Shown here piece after piece: positions 17,124 to 24,321 of a DNA stretch of 64,000 nt. Origin of the DNA: Candidatus Thiodiazotropha endoloripes (GTDB lineage: Bacteria; Pseudomonadota; Gammaproteobacteria; Chromatiales; Chromatiaceae); the NCBI RefSeq assembly GCF_001708965.1, contig NZ_LVJW01000003.1, forward strand, positions 1,240,001 to 1,304,000. The letters are read 5' to 3'. Position numbers and translations under genes: made by a program. The first letter of the stretch is position 1, and each line of letters starts with the position of its first letter. Below the pieces are notes generated by a model. The model saw only the letters and a list, made by a program, of their open reading frames with translations. It searched no databases and was not told the origin of the DNA.

Positions 17124-18431
17124 ATGGCTAAACAACCAGAACTGCTGGCACCAGCCGGCACCCTTAAAAACGCCCGTTATGCTTTTGCCTATGGCGCTGA
17201 TGCGGTCTATGCAGGTTTGCCTCGATACAGCCTGCGGGTCAGAAACAACGATTTTCTGGAGCAAAACCTGGCCACCGGGATTGCCGAGGCGCATGCATTG
17301 CAGCGCCTATTCTATCTGGCCTGCAATGTGATGCCCCACAATGCCAAGCTGAAGACCTTCATCAAGGATCTAGAACCGATCATCGCCATGGGTCCGGATG
17401 CCTTGATCATGTCAGATCCCGGCTTGATTCTGATGGTCCGGGAGCGTTGGCCGGAGATGCCGATTCACCTTTCGGTGCAGGCGAATACAGTGAATGGGGA
17501 GGCGGTACGATTCTGGCAGCAGCAGGGGGTGAGCCGGGTGATCCTCTCCCGGGAGCTGTCACTGGATGAAGTGGCCGAGGTTCGTCAACACTGTCCGGAT
17601 ATGGAGCTGGAGGTGTTTATCCACGGCGCGCTCTGTATCGCCTACTCAGGGCGCTGTCTGCTGTCGGGCTACTTCAATCATCGTGATGCCAATCAGGGAA
17701 CCTGCACCAACAGCTGCCGCTGGGATTACAAGCTCTCCCAGCCGGTCGCCGGACCTGAACTCAGCACCGGACCGGCCGACGTGACCAGACACAACGACGC
17801 TGATCAGGTCTACTATCTGGAGGAGGGAGGACGTCCCGGGGAACAGATGCCGGTGTTCGAGGATGAGCATGGCACCTATATCATGAATTCAAAGGATCTG
17901 CGTGCCGTTGAGCATGTGGCCAGGCTGGTGGAGATCGGTGTCGATTGTCTTAAGATCGAGGGTCGCACCAAATCCCATTACTACACGGCCCGTACCACCC
18001 AGGTCTATCGCAAGGCAATCGATGATGCGGTGGCGGGACGCCCGTTTCAACCTGCATTGATGGCGGATCTGGAGAGCCTGGCCAATCGGGGATACACCGA
18101 TGGATTCTACCAGAGGCACGAGTCTGATGAGCTGCAGAACTACCGATTCGGCAGTTCCCAGACTGAGCGACAGCAGTTTGTCGGGGAGATAACAGGCATC
18201 GATCTGGAGAGTGGTCTGGTGGAAATGGATGTTAAAAACAAAATCCGTGTCGGAGACCGGCTTGAGCTGATGACACCCGATGGTAACCGGGATTTCGTGC
18301 TGGAGAGAATGGAAGACAGACATGGCAACCAGATGCATGAAGCGCCTGGTGGGGGTTATCAGGTACGGGTTAAGTTACCTGCCGAAGCGGTGACCAACGG
18401 GCTGCTCTGCCGATATTTAGAATCCGTATGA
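17124..18431 (+). CDS. trhP: tRNA 5-hydroxyuridine synthesis protein TrhP (U32 family, YegQ)
   Basis: U32 peptidase-like protein; E. coli TrhP (YegQ) makes 5-hydroxyuridine at tRNA position 34 using prephenate, with no proteolytic role. The start PELLAPAGTLKNARYAFAYGADAVYAGL is diagnostic, and the four Cys of the iron-sulfur site lie in LCIAYSGRCLLSGY and GTCTNSCRWDY. SKDLRAVEHVARL and DCLKIEGRTKS.YY follow. The C-terminal domain (about residues 340-435) is complete. 435 aa, normal for the group. It overlaps the ArnD-like gene by four bases, an uncommon partner. Confidence 0.92.
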   Translation: MAKQPELLAPAGTLKNARYAFAYGADAVYAGLPRYSLRVRNNDFLEQNLATGIAEAHALQRLFYLACNVMPHNAKLKTFIKDLEPIIAMGPDALIMSDPGLILMVRERWPEMPIHLSVQANTVNGEAVRFWQQQGVSRVILSRELSLDEVAEVRQHCPDMELEVFIHGALCIAYSGRCLLSGYFNHRDANQGTCTNSCRWDYKLSQPVAGPELSTGPADVTRHNDADQVYYLEEGGRPGEQMPVFEDEHGTYIMNSKDLRAVEHVARLVEIGVDCLKIEGRTKSHYYTARTTQVYRKAIDDAVAGRPFQPALMADLESLANRGYTDGFYQRHESDELQNYRFGSSQTERQQFVGEITGIDLESGLVEMDVKNKIRVGDRLELMTPDGNRDFVLERMEDRHGNQMHEAPGGGYQVRVKLPAEAVTNGLLCRYLESV

Positions 18432-19306
18432 AGCTTGGGCTGAGGATTGCGGTCAACACACTGGTTGGCGCGGTTCAGGGTGTACCCGCTCTGCTCGAGC
18501 TGTTCGATCAGTACCAGGTCAAGGCCAGTTTCTTCTTTGCCACAGGTCCGGATAAAAGCGGCCGGCTGATCAATCGGAGCCAGCAGCCCTGGTATCCACA
18601 TCTACCTCTGAGCTCACGCCTCTACGGTTTGCTGCTAAAGCCACCTCAGATTGTCGATGAGGCCGGGGAGCGGATGCGCGCAGTGGCTGCTGCAGGTCAT
18701 GAGACAGGCATCCTTTGTCATGATCGTGGCCGTTGGTTGGCGGGGTTGGCCCATGCCGATGAAGCCTGGACCCGCAGTGAATTGCTGATGGCTGTCGACA
18801 GTTACGCTGAGCTGTTTGGTGATCGGCCAAAATGCATGGCGTCCGCCGGCTGGCAAACCAACCCCTATCTGCTGCGCCTGCAACAGGAGCTCGGCTTCGA
18901 TTATGCCAGCGATGTCAGGGGCAAGAGTGCTTTTTTACCGCAGCTACAGGATATTGAATCCAGCTGCCCGCAACTGCCAACCACACTGCCTACGATCAGT
19001 GAGCTACTCAAACAGGGGGGAGATATCAAGCTGCAGAATGTGCATGAGTATCTCTATGCGGAGAGCCAGCATATTCTGCCTCATGGACATATCTATGCCT
19101 GTGATGCGGAGGTGGAGGGGATCATCCACCTTGATGTTCTTGAGAAGCTGTTGGTGATGTGGCGCAATCTGGATGAGGGGATTCAGCCTTTGCATAACTT
19201 TCTGGATGAACACAACAGAGCACAGCTCAACAGGCACCTGATCGGTTGGTCAGATGAGATGACAGGGGAGGTCTACCAGGCGACCCAGAGTCTTAAGCAA
19301 ATATGA
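18428..19306 (+). CDS. ArnD-like polysaccharide deacetylase homologue lacking the metal site
   Basis: Homologue of ArnD (4-deoxy-4-formamido-L-arabinose-phosphoundecaprenol deformylase): GLRIAVNTLVGAVQGVPALL, VKASFFFATGPDKSGR, AGWQTNPYLLRLQQELGFDYASDVRG and DAEVEG align with the E. coli protein along the whole length. The catalytic positions differ: RIDVDT is RIAVNT (A8, N10), the zinc histidines in HEVGLHAWDHHAW are HETGILCHDRGRW, and the H of HAEVEG is D226. It should therefore not be a deformylase of the usual kind. ATGA overlap with trhP suggests joint expression. It could be a sugar-lipid-binding protein, have another reaction, or be decaying, though the frame is intact. Confidence 0.8.
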   Translation: MKLGLRIAVNTLVGAVQGVPALLELFDQYQVKASFFFATGPDKSGRLINRSQQPWYPHLPLSSRLYGLLLKPPQIVDEAGERMRAVAAAGHETGILCHDRGRWLAGLAHADEAWTRSELLMAVDSYAELFGDRPKCMASAGWQTNPYLLRLQQELGFDYASDVRGKSAFLPQLQDIESSCPQLPTTLPTISELLKQGGDIKLQNVHEYLYAESQHILPHGHIYACDAEVEGIIHLDVLEKLLVMWRNLDEGIQPLHNFLDEHNRAQLNRHLIGWSDEMTGEVYQATQSLKQI

Positions 19307-19315
19307 ACGAGTCTA

Positions 19316-19357
19316 CCCCCATCTCCCCTTGTGGGAGAGGGGCCGGGGGAGAGGGGG
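19316..19357. repeat. REP-like GC-rich palindromic repeat, copy 1
   Basis: Sequence of the CCCTCTCCC/GGGAGAGGG type, here reading CTCCCC-TTGT-GGGAGAGGGG then a second G-rich block. It is the reverse-orientation counterpart of the copy at 19453-19490. Such elements are dispersed, often in pairs, in many proteobacterial genomes and are typically mobilised by RAYT transposases. Confidence 0.75.
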
Positions 19358-19452
19358 ATAACAATCAACGATATATTTCTCAGTAGTCAGTTGTTTAAAG
19401 CTGGATGAGTTAGATAACGTTAAAATTCAACATGGTGAAACGCTACGCGTAC

Positions 19453-19490
19453 ACCCTCTCCCCAAACCCTCTCCCGTAAAGGGAGAGGGG
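19453..19490. repeat. REP-like GC-rich palindromic repeat, copy 2 (inverted relative to copy 1)
   Basis: Perfect 9-bp stem CCCTCTCCC (19467-19475) / GGGAGAGGG (19481-19489) with a GTAAA loop, preceded by a C-rich block CCCTCTCCCC (19454-19463). Together with copy 1 it fills most of the 327-base gap between the ArnD-like gene and the AraC-type regulator and can form a large cruciform-like unit. Confidence 0.8.
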
Positions 19491-19633
19491 CTAAGCAGGA
19501 ATTCTGTATCCACGTTAAGAGTGTTTGTTTGTAACACTTTTTCTCAGAAACACGATCACCTCTCTCATCAACCCTGAAAACCGCAAACATTATCAGACCG
19601 GATTGATTACGCTGAATCACAGGAGGTAACAAC

Positions 19634-20518
19634 ATGAAGAAGACAACAGCAGAGAACTACCGGCAACGGGTTATCCGGGTGATCGAATATATCCACGACC
19701 ACCTGGATGATGATCTCAATATCAACCTGCTGGCGGATGTCGCCTTCATGTCACCCTACCATTTTCACCGCATCTATCGGGAAATGGCCAGGGAGACCCT
19801 GAATGCAACCATCCGGCGTCTGCGCCTCCAACGTGCGGCTGTTGAATTAATCAGTTCAACCAAGCCGATTCTCCGCATAGCCACTTCCGCCACCTACGGC
19901 AGCCCTGAAGCTTTCACCCGTGCGTTCACAAATCAGTTCGGTGAAACACCCACCGAGTACAGAAGTGCAAGACGTCACAGTAAGGCGAACGAACCCTTTG
20001 TGGCTATGCTGCCAACTGCGAGAGAGGAGTATCGTGACATGTACAATGTTGAAATTGTTGATTTCAAACCGGTCAATCTGATTGGTTATTCCCATCAGGG
20101 TGACTACATGGAGATAGGCAGAACTTTTGAAAAGTTGTTTGTCTATGCCTCCAGCCACAATCTGTTAAGTGACAGCACACGTTCAATCGGTCTCTATTTT
20201 GATGATCCGAAGAGTGTGGAGTCAAAACAGCTTAGGGCGTTTGCCGCCATTTCAGTTGCTGATCAGATGGATCTGCCGGAAACTGGTGAAGTGCCCGAAT
20301 CGAATCGGATTCCGGGTGGGACTTGTGTGAGCCTGCTGTTCAAAGGATCCTATGCAGAGCTGGAGAAACCCTATGACTGGCTGTTTGGTCACTGGCTGCC
20401 ACAAAGTGGCTACGAGGCGGCAGACTTTCCACCCTTTGAAGAGTATCTTAATGATCCAAAGGATACGCCACCCAATGAGTTGTTGACGCGTATCAACTGC
20501 ATCGTTACCCGCGCTTGA
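19634..20518 (+). CDS. AraC-family regulator with GyrI-like effector domain
   Basis: Two-domain transcription factor like Rob. The N-terminal AraC DNA-binding domain (about residues 10-112) has both helix-turn-helix units: LNINLLADVAFMSPYHFHRIY and ILRIATSATYGSPEAFTRAF, ending TPTEYR. The C-terminal GyrI-like/BacStim domain (about residues 135-294; VEIVDFKPVNLIGYSHQGDY, GGTCVSLLFKGSYAELEKPYDWL) usually binds small hydrophobic or cationic ligands. GGAGG ribosome-binding site at 19621-19625. Target genes are unknown; no efflux gene is adjacent. Confidence 0.92.
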   Translation: MKKTTAENYRQRVIRVIEYIHDHLDDDLNINLLADVAFMSPYHFHRIYREMARETLNATIRRLRLQRAAVELISSTKPILRIATSATYGSPEAFTRAFTNQFGETPTEYRSARRHSKANEPFVAMLPTAREEYRDMYNVEIVDFKPVNLIGYSHQGDYMEIGRTFEKLFVYASSHNLLSDSTRSIGLYFDDPKSVESKQLRAFAAISVADQMDLPETGEVPESNRIPGGTCVSLLFKGSYAELEKPYDWLFGHWLPQSGYEAADFPPFEEYLNDPKDTPPNELLTRINCIVTRA

Positions 20519-20680
20519 GGTTGCGTCTGATCCGAAGATCTCAAAACAGTGCAGAGTGAAGGTCAAAGATGGTGCGGTCTAACCGCATCATGTCGCTAAG
20601 GTAATTCAAGTCCTAAACCAAAGATCTATTGCTTATGGCCGCTAATTCGCCAAGATAGTGGTTAATTCCAATAGGTCATC

Positions 20681-21127
20681 ATGTATATGAAGTCAGCCAA
20701 GATAAACTGGATTTTACTTCCCGTTCTGCTGTTGTCAGTTGCAGCCGTTGAAGCGGAGATATTCAAGTGGACCGATGAGCATGGAAAGGTACATTTCTCC
20801 GATAAACAACCAGCCGATGCTGAAGCCAGTGAAGTTAAGCTGAAGATCAATACCATCAAAAGTGTCAGCTTTGACAGCTCAATTTTCAATTTTGGAAAGA
20901 AGGTGGTGATCTACAGTACGGAATGGTGTAGCTATTGTGAGAGAGCCAAACGATATTTCAAGCGGAAAAAGATCAAATATACCGAATACGATATTGAAAA
21001 GAGTAGCAAGGCAAGAAGGCAGTATAAAAAGATGGGTGCAACCGGTGTGCCGGTTATTCTGGTCGGTAAACGACGGATGAATGGATTCAGTGAAGCTGGC
21101 TTTGAGAAGGTCTATAACAACCCATAG
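20681..21127 (+). CDS. exported glutaredoxin with N-terminal DUF4124
   Basis: A signal peptide (WILLPVLLLSVAAVEA) leads into a DUF4124 segment (IFKWTDEHGKVHFSDKQPADA, about residues 28-47) and a glutaredoxin domain (about residues 73-148) with active site CSYC in TEWCSYCERAKRYF, the cis-Pro loop TGVPVILV and GFSEAGFEKV. Glutaredoxins are normally cytoplasmic and glutathione-dependent, so an exported one probably serves envelope thiol-disulfide exchange. ATG 20681 or 20687 may be the start. A good terminator follows the stop. Confidence 0.88.
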   Translation: MYMKSAKINWILLPVLLLSVAAVEAEIFKWTDEHGKVHFSDKQPADAEASEVKLKINTIKSVSFDSSIFNFGKKVVIYSTEWCSYCERAKRYFKRKKIKYTEYDIEKSSKARRQYKKMGATGVPVILVGKRRMNGFSEAGFEKVYNNP

Positions 21128-21147
21128 CCAATGTTGCTGTGTAACTG

Positions 21148-21188
21148 AGGATGGGCAGGCTCAAACAAGCCAATACCCATCCTTTATT
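21148..21188 (+). terminator. Rho-independent terminator after the glutaredoxin gene
   Basis: Outer stem AGGATGGG (21148-21155) / CCCATCCT (21176-21183), inner stem GGCT (21158-21161) / AGCC (21168-21171), followed by TTATT. It sits in the gap between convergent genes and fits the + strand gene best. Confidence 0.65.
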
Positions 21189-21204
21189 AAACGCCTGACA
21201 GCTA

Positions 21205-22200
21205 TTACAGATCCAACTCTGCGATTGGATCGATCAAATAGGGCTTGGCATGCAGGTAGTGGGTGGTCTTGCGTTTATTATCGATGTCCTGCTTGACGAA
21301 TTTCGCCTGATCTTCGCTGATCCCCAACATTTCGGCCAGCTCCTCCGCTGTGGCCCCATGGTTATGTGCCCACAATGCCTTATCCATCTCCTGGTAGGGT
21401 AGGGCGAAGTAGAATTCATCCTGGCCCTGGGGCAGGCTGTAGGTGTCGGTGGTTGGAATTGCATCGCAGATCGAGTCCGGCAGTCCCAGGTGTTTCGCCA
21501 GGGCATAGACCTGGGTTTTGTAGAGATGGGCGATCGGTTTCACATCGGCCGAGCCATCACCGTTCTTGACGAAAAAGCCCTGGTCATATTCGAGCCGGTT
21601 GGGGGTACCGACCACTGCATAGTTCAATCGGTCTGCGTGATAGTATTCGATGGTTTTACGAATACGCTGTTTGTAGTTGGTGGCGGCGACGATCTGCAGA
21701 TACTCGCGAAGATCCAGACGCTTCTCCTGCAGATTGCCTGACGGATCCTGTACCACCAGCATGAAATGGTTGACCTGGCCATCGATGCCGCCTTTGATCA
21801 CAATCTTGTTTTTCCAGCCATCCGTATATTCCGGAAAGGTCTTTTTGATTGCTTCGTCACGTGCATCGTAACAGCCGATCGCCTCCAGGGTGGCTGCGAT
21901 GTTGTGTTGGGTGCTCTCAACACCAAGGTGCTCGATCAGCTGGCTGCTTCTGGATTGGGTGTCTTCGGCGGAATCCATCTCGGGAAGTTGCATGAAGAAA
22001 CACTTCTTTGGGCCAATCGCCCGTACGGCCAGCGCTGCGGAGACTGAGCTGTCGATGCCGCCGGAAACGGCCACCACCAGACCACGCTTTCTGAGTTTAC
22101 TGCGCAGTAGTTCACGTATGGTTTGGCAGATATGCTCCGCGGCTTGTTCACGGTCGAAATTGAGAACCTCGGCTTCGTACCGCTCTGAAAAGGATTGCAT
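21205..22200 (-). CDS. nadE: NAD(+) synthase homologue, ammonia-dependent type
   Basis: ATP-PPase that amidates deamido-NAD. The PP-loop VAVSGGIDSS is at residues 43-52; VGTPNRLEYDQGFFVKNGDGSADVKPIAHLYKTQVYALAKHL and IPTTDTYSLPQGQDEFYF are the deamido-NAD-binding segments. No glutaminase (nitrilase) domain is attached, so it uses free ammonia. A GGGGAG ribosome-binding site precedes ATG 22200. It is the last gene of a block with an AMP-dependent ligase, an ACP and an AsnB-like amidotransferase; it may be the housekeeping enzyme or may have been recruited to that pathway. Confidence 0.85.
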   Translation of the reverse strand: MQSFSERYEAEVLNFDREQAAEHICQTIRELLRSKLRKRGLVVAVSGGIDSSVSAALAVRAIGPKKCFFMQLPEMDSAEDTQSRSSQLIEHLGVESTQHNIAATLEAIGCYDARDEAIKKTFPEYTDGWKNKIVIKGGIDGQVNHFMLVVQDPSGNLQEKRLDLREYLQIVAATNYKQRIRKTIEYYHADRLNYAVVGTPNRLEYDQGFFVKNGDGSADVKPIAHLYKTQVYALAKHLGLPDSICDAIPTTDTYSLPQGQDEFYFALPYQEMDKALWAHNHGATAEELAEMLGISEDQAKFVKQDIDNKRKTTHYLHAKPYLIDPIAELDL

Positions 22201-22355
22201 GCTGTTTCTCCCCTTGATTCTGTTTTTGCCTATCCGCTATGCGACTGACAGCGCTACAGGTTAGGTTATGCTAATTTCCAATTGCGTAAAAATTCAAGTT
22301 GCCGGTTGTCGGTGTCTCTACCGGCTGCCCAAACTCCTGGGCGTCTGCTGCCTGT

Positions 22356-23918
22356 TTACGATTTCTCTTTAGATTGCAGCTGAAATTTCTGGATCTTTCC
22401 CGAGGCTGTTTTCGGGAGCTCTGAAATAAACTCAATGCTCTTTGGGATCTTATAGATAGCGAGGTTCTGCTTGCAGTGTCGCTGAATCGCTTTTTTGTCT
22501 GTCTGCTGGTCGCCCTTGGGAACGATGAATGCCTTGATGATCTCACCCAGCATCTCATCCGGTACCCCAACAACGGCGACTTCCATGACACAGTCGAGCT
22601 CCTGTATCACCTCTTCAATCTCTTTTGGACTGATGCGGTTGGCGCCACTCTTGATCATGTCGGAAGAGCGGCCGTCGATGTAGAGATAGCCATCCTCATC
22701 GGTATGCGCCAGATCGCCGGTATAGAGCCAGCCGTCCTTCAATACCTGGGCACTCTTTTCCGTATCGCGCCAATAGCCCTGCATGATGTTTTCACCGGAA
22801 GCACAGATCTCGCCTGTCACCCCTGGTGGGTTTACCTTGCCCTGTTTGTCGCGCACCTCGATCCTGGTATCGGGTATGGCGATGCCGATCGACCCCCGTT
22901 TTTCACAGATCTGTGCAGGCGGCAGATAGGTAAGGCGCGCACTCGCCTCGGTCTGACCATACATGATGAAGATCTCGGTTTTGGGCAATGCGGCCAGCAG
23001 CTTATCGGTGAGTGCCGGGGCCATGGCGCCACCGGCCTGGGTCAGGTATCTCAGATTACTGAGATCATAGTCACTCAGGTTGACCCGACCGAGCAGCAGG
23101 GCAAAGGTGGACGGTACCCCGGAAAAGCCGCTTACAGCTTCGTTTGCAATACGCTCCACGACCCGGTGTGGATAGACCAGGTTGTTCTCCAGAATCAGCG
23201 ATCCACCCACCGCAAGATGGGTATGCAGCACTGAGTTGCCGTAGGAGTAGTAGAAGGGCAATACGTTGAGAATACTGTCCTCGCTGCTCAACTGCAGATA
23301 TTTCTGGATGGATTCGATATTGGCGCTGAGATTGGCGTGACTGAGCGTCACCCCTTTGGGGCTGCCAGTGGTTCCGGAGGTGTAGATGATCGAGGCCAGA
23401 TCAGATGGTGAGAGTGCCATCTCCGGCATGGCTCTGCGGGTTTGGGTAATTGTCGTCCAGGGCGTATGGCTCTGTGTCGATTGTGCCGGTTTCGACGCTC
23501 CAACACCGACAAGTTCAACGCCCTGGTCGAGCTTGTTGATGATCTCGCTTAGTTCACCATGCCCCTGATCGATAAACAGCCATTTGGCATTGGAGTGACC
23601 GGTCCAATTGAGGATATCCCGGGCTTTGGCCTGGGTATTGAGCGCCACTGTGACGCCGCCAGCCGCCCAGATACCGTAGAATATGGCTGCATAATTTGCC
23701 GAATTGGTGACCACCATGGCCACCCTGTCACCCTTGTTCAGGCCGGATTCGGCCAGATAACCGGCAACCTGGGAAATACGCTCCAGAAGCTGACGGTAGC
23801 TGTATTGCCCGGAGGCATCCGCAATCGCAAGCTTTTCCGGGTAGCTTTCTGCGATCGTCTTGAAACGATCGATCAGTGGCAATGCAGCAGTTGTCACTCT
23901 ATTGGCTCTTACGTCCAA
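22356..23918 (-). CDS. AMP-dependent acyl ligase (ANL superfamily)
   Basis: Class I adenylate-forming enzyme that activates a carboxylic acid as acyl-AMP and transfers it to CoA or to a carrier protein. Motifs in order: SLIIYTSGTTGSPKGVTLSH-type A3 core (about residue 175-190), MYGQTEASARL (A5), LYTGDLAHTDEDGYLYIDGR (A7) and SDMIKSGANRISPKEIEEV (A8), and the catalytic Lys in PKTASGKIQKF (A10). It starts with TTG 23918 overlapping the ACP gene by 20 bases, or with GTG 23897 just past it. Its neighbour ACP is the natural acceptor for the activated acyl group. Confidence 0.9.
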   Translation of the reverse strand: MDVRANRVTTAALPLIDRFKTIAESYPEKLAIADASGQYSYRQLLERISQVAGYLAESGLNKGDRVAMVVTNSANYAAIFYGIWAAGGVTVALNTQAKARDILNWTGHSNAKWLFIDQGHGELSEIINKLDQGVELVGVGASKPAQSTQSHTPWTTITQTRRAMPEMALSPSDLASIIYTSGTTGSPKGVTLSHANLSANIESIQKYLQLSSEDSILNVLPFYYSYGNSVLHTHLAVGGSLILENNLVYPHRVVERIANEAVSGFSGVPSTFALLLGRVNLSDYDLSNLRYLTQAGGAMAPALTDKLLAALPKTEIFIMYGQTEASARLTYLPPAQICEKRGSIGIAIPDTRIEVRDKQGKVNPPGVTGEICASGENIMQGYWRDTEKSAQVLKDGWLYTGDLAHTDEDGYLYIDGRSSDMIKSGANRISPKEIEEVIQELDCVMEVAVVGVPDEMLGEIIKAFIVPKGDQQTDKKAIQRHCKQNLAIYKIPKSIEFISELPKTASGKIQKFQLQSKEKS

Positions 23919-24144
23919 TGAAAGCGACGATATTATTCACAGAATCAAGGTTTTCCGGGACCATCTCAGTATCTTCGACCTTGATACTGAATTCATCTTC
24001 CAGAAAATAGATCACTTCCAGAATACCGGTTGAGTCGAGGATGCCCTTATCCAGGAAGGAGTCCCCACTATCCAGAGCTGATTGGTCATCGGTGAACAAA
24101 TAGTTTTCCAGGATATAGTTTCTGATCTGCGCTTCTGCTGACAT
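23899..24144 (-). CDS. acyl carrier protein
   Basis: 81-aa acidic four-helix carrier with the phosphopantetheine site Ser in KGILDSTGILEVIYFLED (DSxG motif, near residue 38). The sequence diverges from the fatty-acid-synthesis ACP (DSLD type), so it is a dedicated carrier, probably charged by the ligase encoded immediately downstream. It lies 178 bases after the amidotransferase gene. Confidence 0.92.
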   Translation of the reverse strand: MSAEAQIRNYILENYLFTDDQSALDSGDSFLDKGILDSTGILEVIYFLEDEFSIKVEDTEMVPENLDSVNNIVAFIGRKSQ

Positions 24145-24321
24145 GGGAATTCCTAAAGGTCTGATAATAGATTGATGTCGGAATGATACTTTATTAAAAA
24201 GCTCAAAAAAACGTTAAATAATCACACGTGCATGTCCTGTACGTGTACCCTGGTAACCAGGGCCTGTTAACACTAATCCTTATCGGACAGTCTCGTGCTA
24301 ACTGAAGTCTCCCCGGGATCC

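Noticed and set aside
22476-23234. 252-codon frame opposite the AMP ligase
   Set aside because: Shadow of the ligase gene, which carries all ANL motifs on the other strand.
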